A DNA stretch of 26,748 nt from CAYNJF01 sp964351745 (GTDB lineage: Bacteria > Pseudomonadota > Gammaproteobacteria > Berkiellales > Berkiellaceae). The notes below the pieces were generated by a model. The model made no database searches and was not told the origin of the DNA. It worked only from the letters and a program-made list of their open reading frames with translations. A program made the position numbers and the translations under genes. The DNA is taken from positions 1 to 26,748 of the forward strand of contig CAYGPI010000031.1 in assembly GCA_964351745.1 (NCBI GenBank), given 5' to 3'. Below are positions 14,933 through 23,619 of this stretch, piece by piece (the stretch's first letter is position 1; the number at the start of each line of letters is the position of its first letter).

Positions 14933-16204
14933 TTAAGCAAGAGTTGGCTCTTGACGTTTAAATAATTCACGAAACACAGGATAGATATCTTTAAAGTCTT
15001 CGATATGTTGCATAGCAAATTGAGGCGCTGTTTCTTTCACCGAAAGATAGGCCTCCCAAAGACTCTGGTGATGTCTTGGCATAATCTCAACGTAAGCAAA
15101 ATATTGTACGTAAGACAATATATCATTCACTAAAATATCACGGCATCTTGGGGAGTCGTTGTTCCAATTATCTCCATCAGAAGCTTGGGCCGCATAGATA
15201 TTCCAATCACTGGTTGGATATCTTGAATGCATGACATCCTTCATGAGCTCTAAAGCGCTAGAGACAACCGTGCCTCCCGTTTCTCTGGAGTAAAAAAATT
15301 CTTGCTCATCCACTTCTTTAGCAGACGTATGATGGCGAATGAATACAACCTCAACATTTTCATAATTTCTAGATAAGAAAAGGTAAAGTAAGATAAAAAA
15401 TCTTTTTGCGATATCCTTTTTCGCTTCATCCATAGAGCCAGAAACATCCATAAGACAAAACATGACGGCTTGTGTTGATGGTTTAGGAATTTTGACTCGG
15501 TTGTTGTAACGCAAGTCAAAAGGATCAATAAAAGGAATCATTTGGATTCGTTTCTTTAGATGTTCAATGTCTTCTTTAAGTTGTGAAATTTTACTTGAAT
15601 TAGCGTTGGCTGCTAATAACGCTTCGTATTCCTCTTCTAAGGCTTTCAGTCGACTTTTAAGAGGGCTGCCAAGTGCGATCCGTCGACCAATGGCGGATCT
15701 AAAAGAGCGGACAACATTAATATTGCTTGGGTTACCATCTTGCGTGTATCCAGCACGAACCATTTTAAAGGCAGGTACTTTAGCGATTTGGGTTTTAACT
15801 AAGTTGGGCAATGCTAAATCTTCAAAAAATAGCTCAAGAAATTCTTCTTTTGATATTTCAAAGACAAAACCGTCTTCCCCATCACCAGAGTCACTAGCAT
15901 TAGAGCCTTGTCCGCCACTACTTTTGGGAGGTCGTTTAATGAGATCTCCAGACACAAAATCTTTGTTGCCTGGTAAAATGAAAGATCGCTCACCACCTTC
16001 ACCAAAATTAAAGTTTGGCTCAGAGATATCTTTTGTAGGGATCGTGATTTTTTCACCACTCTCATCAACTTCTTTGATGGAGCGGCCAGCGACAGCATCT
16101 CGGACAGCTTCTTGAATTTGATGCTTGTATCGACGCATGAAGCGCTGTCTATTGACGGCGCTTTTATTGCGGCCATTAGGCCGCTTATCTATAAAACGTG
16201 ACAT
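14933..16204 (-). CDS. yeaH: YeaH/YhbH family (DUF444) VWA-like protein
   Basis: The 423-residue protein begins SRFIDKRPNGRNKSAVNRQR and then FMRRYKHQIQEAV, diagnostic of YeaH/YhbH. A low-complexity Gly/Ser/Asp linker lies at about 94-112. The C-terminal half is a von Willebrand A-like fold with a metal-ion-dependent adhesion site: DVSGSMDE (D253, S255, S257), HHTSAKEVDE and ETGGTVVSSAL. In the conserved operon it is made with PrkA and SpoVR and is thought to act with the kinase in the stress response. GGGGA about 5 bp upstream supports the ATG at 16204, 12 bp after the prkA stop. Confidence 0.95.
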   Translation of the reverse strand: MSRFIDKRPNGRNKSAVNRQRFMRRYKHQIQEAVRDAVAGRSIKEVDESGEKITIPTKDISEPNFNFGEGGERSFILPGNKDFVSGDLIKRPPKSSGGQGSNASDSGDGEDGFVFEISKEEFLELFFEDLALPNLVKTQIAKVPAFKMVRAGYTQDGNPSNINVVRSFRSAIGRRIALGSPLKSRLKALEEEYEALLAANANSSKISQLKEDIEHLKKRIQMIPFIDPFDLRYNNRVKIPKPSTQAVMFCLMDVSGSMDEAKKDIAKRFFILLYLFLSRNYENVEVVFIRHHTSAKEVDEQEFFYSRETGGTVVSSALELMKDVMHSRYPTSDWNIYAAQASDGDNWNNDSPRCRDILVNDILSYVQYFAYVEIMPRHHQSLWEAYLSVKETAPQFAMQHIEDFKDIYPVFRELFKRQEPTLA

Positions 16205-16216
16205 ACGAATCCCCGT

Positions 16217-18142
16217 TTATGAAGACTTACGAACGCGCAAATACCATTCGCAAAGCAATCTAACCTGTTTTGCAGTATAGCCTTTGTCAACCATTCTATC
16301 GACAAAATCCTGATGCTTGCGTTTTTCATTTTCTGAAGATTTAGTGTTAAATGAGATAACGGGCAATAGGTCCTCCGTGTTAGAGAACATTTTCTTCTCT
16401 ATCACAACACGTAATTTCTCATAGCTCGTCCAACTTGGGTTTTTACCTTGGTTTTTTGCTCTTGCACGTAAAACAAAGGTCACGATTTCGTTTCTGAAAT
16501 CTTTAGGGTTACTAATACCAGCAGGCTTTTCAATTTTTTCAAGTTCATCATTTAAAGAGCGTCTATCTAAGATTTCACCAGTATCAGGATCACGGAATTC
16601 TTGATCTTGGATCCAAAAATCTGCATAAGTGACATATCGATCAAAGATGTTTTGACCATATTCTGAGTATGACTCTAAATACGCTGTTTGAATTTCTTTA
16701 CCAATGAACTCTACATACCGTGGTGTAAGGAATCCTTTAATGTAGGACATGTATCGTTCATGTAGCTCTGGTGGAAATTGCTCACGCTCAATTTGCTGCT
16801 CTATCACATAGAGTAGATGAACTGGGTTAGCAGCGATTTCAGTCGTGTCAAAGTTAAAGACTTTAGAGAGTATTTTAAAAGCAAATCTGGTTGATAGCCC
16901 AGTCATGCCTTCGTCGACACCAGCGAAATCGCAATATTCTTGATATGATTTTGCTTTTGGGTCGGTATCTTTTAGGTTCTCACCATCATAGACGCGCATT
17001 TTAGAGAAGATACTTGAATTCTCAGGCTCTTTAAGACGAGAAAGTGTAGAAAATTGCGCCATCATTTTTAAAGTGTTAGGGGCACATGCCGCCGTGGTTA
17101 ACGAACTGTTTTCTAGTAGTTTTTGGTAAATGTTTACTTCTTCAGTAACACGCAAGCAGTAAGGTACTTTAACAATATAAACTCGATCTAAAAAAGCCTC
17201 ATTATGTTTGTTATTTTTAAAAGTCTGCCATTCACTTTCGTTGGAATGAGCCATAATAATGCCATCAAAGGGCATTGAGGCTGATCCTTCAGTACCATTG
17301 TAGTTGCCTTCTTGGGTGGCTGTTAATAAAGGATGCAAGACTTTAATGGGCGCTTTAAACATTTCTACAAACTCTAGTAAGCCTCGATTGGCTTTACAGA
17401 GACCGCCTGAGTAGCTATAGGCATCCGCATCATCTTGAGAAAACTGCTCAAGCATCCGGATATCAACCTTTCCAACCAAGGATGAAATGTCTTGGTTGTT
17501 CTCGTCACCGGGCTCTGTTTTAGCAACGGCCACTTGTCTAAGGCGACTCGTCCATATTTTAACGACTTTAAATTGATTGATGTCACCATTGTATTCGTGC
17601 AAGCGTTTGACAGCCCATGGTGACATGATGGTGTCAATATAGCGTTTAGGGATGCCATATTCTTCTTCTAAAATAGGGCTGTCTTCTGTTGCATCAAATA
17701 GCGCAAGAGGCGATTCAAAGATGGGCGAGCCTTTAATGGCGTAAAAAGGAACATGCTCCATAAGCATTTTTAAACGTTCAGCAAGTGATGATTTACCGCC
17801 ACCAACAGGCCCTAAGAGATATAGTATTTGTTTCTTTTCCTCAAGCCCTTGAGCGGCGTGTTTTAAAAAGGAAACAATTTGCTCTATGGGCTCTTCCATC
17901 CCATAGAAGGATTCGAACGACTCATATAGTTTAATGACTTTGTTTGAGAAGATTCGGCTTAATCTGCGATCATTGCTTGTATCGACAAAAGTAGGCTCCC
18001 CAATAGCATGCAGTAATCTTTCTGCTGCATTGGCATATGCCATTTTGTCTTCTTTGCACCTCGCGAGATATTCAGTAATTGAAATCTCTTCTTCCTGAGT
18101 GCGGTTAGAATATCGATCCTTAAATTGACTCAGAACATCCAT
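16217..18142 (-). CDS. prkA: PrkA serine protein kinase (YeaG), AAA+ type
   Basis: The 641-residue protein matches E. coli YeaG (644 residues). The N-terminal AAA+ module has Walker A GPVGGGKSS (111-119), and the motifs IKGSPIFESPLALF, RGLLEFVEMFKAP and DGIIMAHSNESEWQTF are typical of PrkA. The C-terminal part (about 400-641) is the PrkA-specific domain. The family phosphorylates proteins on Ser; in enterics yeaG is induced by stationary phase and nitrogen starvation. AAGGAG lies 5 bp before the ATG at 18142. It is the first gene of prkA-yeaH-spoVR, so the operon promoter lies in 18143-18320, shared back-to-back with pepN. Confidence 0.96.
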   Translation of the reverse strand: MDVLSQFKDRYSNRTQEEEISITEYLARCKEDKMAYANAAERLLHAIGEPTFVDTSNDRRLSRIFSNKVIKLYESFESFYGMEEPIEQIVSFLKHAAQGLEEKKQILYLLGPVGGGKSSLAERLKMLMEHVPFYAIKGSPIFESPLALFDATEDSPILEEEYGIPKRYIDTIMSPWAVKRLHEYNGDINQFKVVKIWTSRLRQVAVAKTEPGDENNQDISSLVGKVDIRMLEQFSQDDADAYSYSGGLCKANRGLLEFVEMFKAPIKVLHPLLTATQEGNYNGTEGSASMPFDGIIMAHSNESEWQTFKNNKHNEAFLDRVYIVKVPYCLRVTEEVNIYQKLLENSSLTTAACAPNTLKMMAQFSTLSRLKEPENSSIFSKMRVYDGENLKDTDPKAKSYQEYCDFAGVDEGMTGLSTRFAFKILSKVFNFDTTEIAANPVHLLYVIEQQIEREQFPPELHERYMSYIKGFLTPRYVEFIGKEIQTAYLESYSEYGQNIFDRYVTYADFWIQDQEFRDPDTGEILDRRSLNDELEKIEKPAGISNPKDFRNEIVTFVLRARAKNQGKNPSWTSYEKLRVVIEKKMFSNTEDLLPVISFNTKSSENEKRKHQDFVDRMVDKGYTAKQVRLLCEWYLRVRKSS

Positions 18143-18320
18143 GGTAACTCCTTAAGTAGATAGCTTTATCGTAACTCTTATTTAATATTGTATGTCCCCA
18201 TGCTTTTGGATAGCAACTGAATTATCCATTGTTCTCTTGGGGCTTTCTTCGAGCAATGATTAGTCATATAATTGAATGTTATTATGTCATTTTAGTTCTG
18301 AAACAAACAAAGGAAGTCAC

Positions 18321-20945
18321 ATGAAAAGTGAAGCGACCAGAGAGGCTATTTTTTTAAAGGATTATCAATCACCTTCGTATGTGACGCAGAGCGTTCATCT
18401 GTATGTTGAGTTAAAAGAGCAAGATACAAATGTGCGAACTGAGCTTAATGTCCTTAAAAGTTCAGAAAGCCCGTTAGAAGATCTTGTCTTGTATGGTGAA
18501 GATCAAGAATTAAAATCTATCACAATGAACGGCAAGAGCTTGGAGCCAGACGATTTCAAACTTTCAAGTTCAGAATTGATTATCAAATCTGTACCTAATC
18601 AAGCAACCATTGAAATTATTTCAGTTATCCAACCACAAAATAATACGGCTTTAAGTGGTTTATACAAGTCAGGTAACATGTTTTGTACACAATGTGAGTC
18701 GGAAGGCTTTAGAAAAATAACCTATTACCAGGATAGGCCTGACGTCATGGCAAAGTTTACAACAACCATTGTTGCAGACAAGCATCAGTACCCTGTGTTG
18801 CTATCTAACGGAAATCCTATCGATAAGGGAGATATGGATGGTGGTCGTCATTTTGTTACTTGGGAAGATCCTTTTAAGAAGCCGAGCTATCTCTTTGCTC
18901 TGGTGGCAGGCCAATTAGCTTGTGTTAAAGATACATTTAAAACAATGTCTGGCCGAATCATTGATCTAGAGATTTATGTTGAAGCTGGTCTTGAGGACAA
19001 GTGCCAACATGGTTTAGATTCACTCAAAAAATCAATGGCATGGGATGAGCAAACTTACGGTCTAGAATATGATTTAGATATTTATATGATTGTAGCTGCC
19101 AATGATTTCAATATGGGGGCTATGGAAAATAAAGGTCTGAATGTTTTTAATGCTAAATATGTCCTTGCGAATCAAGACACTGCAACCGATAAAGATTTCC
19201 AATTGGTTGAAGCGGTGATAGGCCATGAATACTTTCATAATTGGACCGGCAATCGCGTGACTTGTCGCGATTGGTTTCAATTAAGCTTGAAAGAGGGGCT
19301 GACAGTTTTCAGAGAGCAACAGTTTTCAGCATCCACCGGATCTCCAACTTTGAAGCGTATTGAAGACGTGAGTGTTTTGCGATCTCGTCAATTTCCTGAG
19401 GATAAAGGGCCCATGGCGCATCCTGTTAGGCCAGCTTCTTTTATAGAGATTAATAATTTCTATACGATGACTATTTATTACAAAGGCTCAGAAGTCATTC
19501 GTATGCTACATACTTTGTTAGGCGTCGATGGTTTTAGAAAGGGGATCGATCTCTACTTTGAGCGCCATGATGGGCAAGCCGTCACAACCGATGATTTTGT
19601 GCAAGCCATGAGTGATGCTAATAAGATAGATTTAACCCAGTTCAAGCGTTGGTACTATCAAGCTGGAACCCCAGAGGTCACGGCTAAAGGTGCCTATGAT
19701 CCAGAACTTAAAACATACACTTTGACTTTGACTCAGCAGTGTCAACCAACAGCGGATAAGTCGCCCAAAGCTCCATTTTTTATGCCGGTTAAAGTTGGGT
19801 TAATCACCGCCAATGGTGAAGCCATTCAGCCACAATGTGACGATAGCTACTTATCAGATAAGACCTCTGCTATTTTAATTTTAGATCAAGTGACTCAAAC
19901 CTATGAGTTTAAAGACGTGCCAAGTGAGCCAATTCCATCTCTTTTTGGCAATTTTTCTGCTCCAGTCATATGCCATTATCCCTATCGAACTAATGAATTG
20001 GCGACCTTGATGACGGATGATGTGGATACTTTTAATCGTTGGGATGCCGCTCAACGGTTGATGACAGATGTTGTTTTAACGCAGCTTTCTAATAATGTTA
20101 GCAAGCCAGAAAGTATGATTGAAGCCCTTGCTAAAGTACTTGAAACACCTAGCCATGAACCTGCTTTAGTGGCTTCTTTGTTGACTTTGCCAAGTCTTGA
20201 GTATTTGGGAGAGAGCTTAAAATCAATTCCTATTTTGGCGCTTATTCAAGCTAAAGAAACGATCCAAATTCAGATATCAGAAAAACTTTATGATAATTTA
20301 GTGAGGGTATATCTCTTAGCTATGAATAAAGATGATCATGCTCTAAGCTCAGAAAGTATACAATGGCGTACCTTAAAAAATACAGCCCTATATCTGTTGA
20401 GTCGTACTCATTCAGAAGAAGTGTTCCAATATTGTTTGGCGCAACTAAAAGATGCCAAAAACATGACAGATCAAATGGGCGCTTTAACGGCAATGAATGA
20501 CTACGTTGACGAGAGAAGAGATGAATGCTTCGAGCATTTTTATCAAAACTGGAAGCACGATCCGCTTATCGTCAATAAATGGCTGGGATTACAGGCAACT
20601 CAAAAAATCGATAAAGCTCTTGAGCACGTTCAATCGTTAATACAACACGAAGGCTTTGATATGCGTAATCCAAATAAGGTTTATGCCTTGATTGGGGGCT
20701 TTTGCCAACAAAATCCAAAATTCCACCAAATCGACGGCAAAGGTTATGACTTTTTAGCTGAAAAAGTTATCTATTTAAACAAAACTAACCCACAGGTTGC
20801 TTCTAGAATGATAGAGCCATTAAGCTTTTGGAAACGATATGCTGAGCCTCATAAGAGTCTGATGAAAAAAGCGCTTGAAAAGATTAGTCGATCTGAGAAC
20901 CTATCTCCAGATATCTATGAAGTTGTCACCAAGTCGTTAGCTTGA
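18321..20945 (+). CDS. pepN: Aminopeptidase N (M1 family)
   Basis: This zinc metallopeptidase removes N-terminal residues from peptides in the cytoplasm. At 874 residues it matches E. coli PepN (870). Motifs are intact: substrate-anchoring GAMEN (266-270), zinc site HEYFH (302-306) with the third ligand E325 in LKEGLTVFRE, and the catalytic Tyr region NNFYTMTIYYKGSEVIRM. The C-terminal half (from about 545) is the helical M1 arch domain. The ATG at 18321 has AAGGAAG just upstream; a frame open 15 codons further up lacks a ribosome binding site. The stop overlaps the next start (TGATG), so pepN and the DUF2835 gene are coupled. Confidence 0.97.
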   Translation: MKSEATREAIFLKDYQSPSYVTQSVHLYVELKEQDTNVRTELNVLKSSESPLEDLVLYGEDQELKSITMNGKSLEPDDFKLSSSELIIKSVPNQATIEIISVIQPQNNTALSGLYKSGNMFCTQCESEGFRKITYYQDRPDVMAKFTTTIVADKHQYPVLLSNGNPIDKGDMDGGRHFVTWEDPFKKPSYLFALVAGQLACVKDTFKTMSGRIIDLEIYVEAGLEDKCQHGLDSLKKSMAWDEQTYGLEYDLDIYMIVAANDFNMGAMENKGLNVFNAKYVLANQDTATDKDFQLVEAVIGHEYFHNWTGNRVTCRDWFQLSLKEGLTVFREQQFSASTGSPTLKRIEDVSVLRSRQFPEDKGPMAHPVRPASFIEINNFYTMTIYYKGSEVIRMLHTLLGVDGFRKGIDLYFERHDGQAVTTDDFVQAMSDANKIDLTQFKRWYYQAGTPEVTAKGAYDPELKTYTLTLTQQCQPTADKSPKAPFFMPVKVGLITANGEAIQPQCDDSYLSDKTSAILILDQVTQTYEFKDVPSEPIPSLFGNFSAPVICHYPYRTNELATLMTDDVDTFNRWDAAQRLMTDVVLTQLSNNVSKPESMIEALAKVLETPSHEPALVASLLTLPSLEYLGESLKSIPILALIQAKETIQIQISEKLYDNLVRVYLLAMNKDDHALSSESIQWRTLKNTALYLLSRTHSEEVFQYCLAQLKDAKNMTDQMGALTAMNDYVDERRDECFEHFYQNWKHDPLIVNKWLGLQATQKIDKALEHVQSLIQHEGFDMRNPNKVYALIGGFCQQNPKFHQIDGKGYDFLAEKVIYLNKTNPQVASRMIEPLSFWKRYAEPHKSLMKKALEKISRSENLSPDIYEVVTKSLA

Positions 20946-21169
20946 TGCCAAAAGTGATAGTTTCGTTAGCGATTAGCGAAAAGGAAATTTTAAAATATTA
21001 CAAGGGAAGTGCAAAATTTATTCTTGCTCAAACGCAGCAAGGACAAACTGTGCGCTTCCCAATTAATGTGGTCAGACAGTTTGTCACCACCGATGGCATT
21101 CAAGGACGGTTCGCCATCTCTTATTCAAAGGAAGGAAAGTTTGAATCTATTGAGAAGTTGATGTTATGA
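20945..21169 (+). CDS. DUF2835 small protein
   Basis: The 74-residue protein matches DUF2835, a small family of gammaproteobacteria with the conserved core KYYKGSAKFILAQTQQGQTV then RFPINVVRQFVTTDGIQGRF. Function is unknown; the fold is probably a small beta barrel. The start is the ATG in the TGATG overlap with the pepN stop, and the stop overlaps the hemH ATG (ATGA), so it sits inside a translationally coupled pepN-DUF2835-hemH cluster. Confidence 0.88.
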   Translation: MPKVIVSLAISEKEILKYYKGSAKFILAQTQQGQTVRFPINVVRQFVTTDGIQGRFAISYSKEGKFESIEKLML

Positions 21170-22173
21170 AGCATGGTCTATTGTTTGTTAATTTAGGGAC
21201 TCCCAATAGTCCATCTGTGAGAGATGTACGCAAGTTTCTAAAAGAATTTTTGAGTGATGAGCGAGTGATAGATTTGCCTAAGTGGTCTCGCCTGGCTTTA
21301 CTTTATGGCATTATATTACCTTTTAGACCTTTTAAAACGTCAAAAGGATATCAAAAAATTTGGGATCCAAAAAAAGGCTCTCCTTTACGATATTTGTCAG
21401 AGTCTTTTGAACGTCAGATGAAAGAAGCTTTGCCTAATCATTATATCGTAAAGTTGGCGATGCGCTACGGTGAGCCTTCTATTCCCAAAGTGATAGAGAT
21501 GTTTTCCGGGAAAGTCGCCAAATTAACGATTGTTCCGATGTTTCCGCAATATGCTTCATCAACGACAGGCTCCACCATGGAGCTTTGTTTTAAAACTTTG
21601 GGCAAACAATGGAACATCCCTCATATTGAGTATGTCTCACATTTCTATGATAAACCATGGTTTATCGAATCTTTAAAAACACGAACAGCGCCTTTTCTTA
21701 AAGCCTTTAACCCTTGTCATGTTTTAATGAGTTTTCATGGGTTGCCAGAGCGTCAAATCGCTAAAAGTGAAAAGAAAATGTGTGATCAAAGCCAGCCCTG
21801 TCCTAAGATAGGTAAAGATAACTACTTTTGTTATAGAGCACAGTGTTATCAAACAGCCAGAGAACTTTCAGTTGCTTTAGGTATTGAAGATAGCTATTGC
21901 GTGGCCTTCCAATCTAGATTAGGGCGCATACCATGGATCCAGCCTTATACCGATCAGATACTCCATGAACTGCGTGAAAAGGGTGTGCGCCGCTTAAGCG
22001 TCGTATGTCCATCTTTTGTGACCGATTGCCTTGAAACACTTGAAGAAATAGATATTGGCCTCCAAGAGCAGTGGTTGAAGATGGGGGGAGAAGCATTTCA
22101 GCTGGTGCCAGCCTTAAATGACTCTCAGCCTTGGATACAAACGTTGTCAAAAGCTCTCCTAGATTTATCATAG
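21166..22173 (+). CDS. hemH: Ferrochelatase, with internal four-Cys motif
   Basis: HemH inserts Fe2+ into protoporphyrin IX, the last step of protohaem synthesis. The 335-residue protein has the standard signatures: LLFVNLGTPNSPSVRDVR at the start, VPMFPQYASSTTGS, catalytic H191 in LMSFHGLPERQIA, FQSRLGRIPWIQPY, and CPSFVTDCLETLEEI with the metal-site acidic residues. After HGLPER lies an insert with C206, C212, C222 and C227 (C-x5-C-x9-C-x4-C), absent from E. coli HemH and like the internal [2Fe-2S] ligand set described for some bacterial ferrochelatases. The start overlaps the preceding stop (ATGA). An 8-bp hairpin overlaps the stop codon. Confidence 0.96.
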   Translation: MKHGLLFVNLGTPNSPSVRDVRKFLKEFLSDERVIDLPKWSRLALLYGIILPFRPFKTSKGYQKIWDPKKGSPLRYLSESFERQMKEALPNHYIVKLAMRYGEPSIPKVIEMFSGKVAKLTIVPMFPQYASSTTGSTMELCFKTLGKQWNIPHIEYVSHFYDKPWFIESLKTRTAPFLKAFNPCHVLMSFHGLPERQIAKSEKKMCDQSQPCPKIGKDNYFCYRAQCYQTARELSVALGIEDSYCVAFQSRLGRIPWIQPYTDQILHELREKGVRRLSVVCPSFVTDCLETLEEIDIGLQEQWLKMGGEAFQLVPALNDSQPWIQTLSKALLDLS

Positions 22174-22180
22174 AGAGCTT
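22151..22180. terminator. Candidate bidirectional terminator between hemH and the M48 gene
   Basis: AAGCTCTC (22151-22158) and GAGAGCTT (22173-22180) form a perfect 8-bp stem with a 14-nt loop, spanning the hemH stop. On the minus strand the stem is followed by a short TTTT, fitting termination of the M48 gene; on the plus strand the T-run is weaker and 5 bp away. Confidence 0.45.
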
Positions 22181-22188
22181 AAGGTGTT

Positions 22189-23388
22189 TTAGAGGGCAAT
22201 TTTCTCTAATGCTTGCTTAGCATTTTCCGTAGGTAAAAGCATTTGAGATTTTTCTAAATCCAGTTTAGCATGGTGTTCTTGCCCCAAAGCTTGATATAAC
22301 AATCCTCTTTGAAGGTAGCTATAGAAGTATTGATCATTTAATGAGATCGCTTTTTCATATTGAGCTAAGGCAAGCTTATGTTTCTTTTGTTGAAAAAGAA
22401 TATCTCCTTTTGCTGTATAAAATAAGCTTTCATTTGGGTAAAAATGGATGGCTTCATTAATTTTTGCAAGTGCTTGAGAGTACTTGTTTTGGGAGAGTAA
22501 TGTCGAAGCTTGCTCTGAGGCATCGTAAGCAGGTTTTTGTGCCAGTAACGGTTTAAGTGCTTCTTGATATGCCTCCTTTCCTTGGTAGGTATGCTGACTT
22601 AAGGTTGCTGCAAATTTTTGGTTTGCATCGACCCGCTCTTGTGAGGGGGGATGGGAAGCAAACATGCCGCTCAACCAGTTGGCCTTTTTACCATCTTGCA
22701 GTTTGACAAAAGTTTTCTGGAGCTCAACAGCAGCTGTGGGATCATAGCCTGCTCTATCCATGTAGATCATACCGTAATGGTCGGCTTCTAACTCATGACT
22801 TCGGCTATATTTTTGCATGATTAGTTGGCCTGTGACGCCTGCCGCTAGGATTAAGGCTTGGTTTCTAGTTTGATGCTCTTCATCCGCTAATGCTGCATTT
22901 GCTCCAAGTAGGCCAGCACCCAAAAGAACTTGGCGTTGCATTGATTTGGCACTATGTTTAGCGGCTGCATGTGTAATCTCATGGGATAAAACAGCTGCTA
23001 ACTCAGCTTCAGAGTGTAGCTCTACAAGTAATCCTCTGTGAATGGCGATTTTGCCCCCTGGCATAGCCCAAGCATTCGGCGTAGCATCATTGACGATAAT
23101 GAACTCATAGGGTAAATCAGGCGCGTCACTAACTTTGGAAAGTTTAATGCCTACTTCCTGTACTAATTGAGTTAGTCTAGGGCTACCTGTATAAATACCG
23201 CCTTGAGATTGTTGCATGGGGCCGTAATTGCTTTCGCCAATACTGATTTCTTGTGATTTTGGAATAAGCATGAGTTCTTTTTTCCCCGTGACCGGGTTTT
23301 GTGCGCAGCCACTAAACATGAAGAAGGTGGTGCTTAAAATGAGGCATTTCTTAAAATTTTGATTGAGCAATTGTTTTATGGGAATCAT
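22189..23388 (-). CDS. M48 metalloprotease lipoprotein with C-terminal TPRs (BepA-like)
   Basis: The 399-residue protein starts with a lipoprotein signal: hydrophobic core, then FSGC with C28 as the lipidated residue. The M48 domain has the zinc motif HEITH (136-140) and the distal ligand E199 in SRSHELEAD, and the conserved NDATPNAWAMPGGKIAIHRG strand. TPR-like helices occupy about 280-399 (KYSQALAKINEAIHFYP, then KHKLALAQYEKAI). This matches BepA/YfgC-type proteases, which tend outer-membrane protein and LPS assembly in the periplasm, although BepA itself is not a lipoprotein and LoiP, which is, lacks TPRs. Residue +2 after the Cys is Ala, compatible with outer-membrane sorting. The ATG at 23388 has AAAGG upstream. 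Confidence 0.93.
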   Translation of the reverse strand: MIPIKQLLNQNFKKCLILSTTFFMFSGCAQNPVTGKKELMLIPKSQEISIGESNYGPMQQSQGGIYTGSPRLTQLVQEVGIKLSKVSDAPDLPYEFIIVNDATPNAWAMPGGKIAIHRGLLVELHSEAELAAVLSHEITHAAAKHSAKSMQRQVLLGAGLLGANAALADEEHQTRNQALILAAGVTGQLIMQKYSRSHELEADHYGMIYMDRAGYDPTAAVELQKTFVKLQDGKKANWLSGMFASHPPSQERVDANQKFAATLSQHTYQGKEAYQEALKPLLAQKPAYDASEQASTLLSQNKYSQALAKINEAIHFYPNESLFYTAKGDILFQQKKHKLALAQYEKAISLNDQYFYSYLQRGLLYQALGQEHHAKLDLEKSQMLLPTENAKQALEKIAL

Positions 23389-23619
23389 CAGAGCCTTTCT
23401 TTCTTGTCATTTTTTGATTTGGTAAAATAAACACAAATTTTGGCCTTACAATACGCTGGTCCTTATAAACTGTCTAGCAAGATGGTATATCCTTATTGAT
23501 ATCAGACCATTTTTGCAGACAGATTGTTGCAGCGAAGCATTTTGGTGAGTTCATCATCTCGCTATAGCTAAAAATGAATTTGATGTAGAATGGTCACAAT
23601 AAACATCTATGGGGAACAT

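Noticed and set aside
15494..15516. A second Ter-like sequence with a perfect GTTGTAAC core (15503-15510)
   Set aside because: Only about 15 of 23 positions match TerB; an 8-base core is expected by chance about once in a window this size on two strands, and it lies within the conserved yeaH coding sequence.
15567..16115. 182-codon open frame antisense to yeaH
   Set aside because: The opposite strand encodes a well-conserved YeaH with intact motifs; the antisense frame is Ser/Pro/Leu-rich, as expected from a reverse-complement shadow.
14922..18142. prkA-yeaH-spoVR as a possible new system
   Set aside because: It is the well-known conserved stress operon with all members of normal length and intact motifs.
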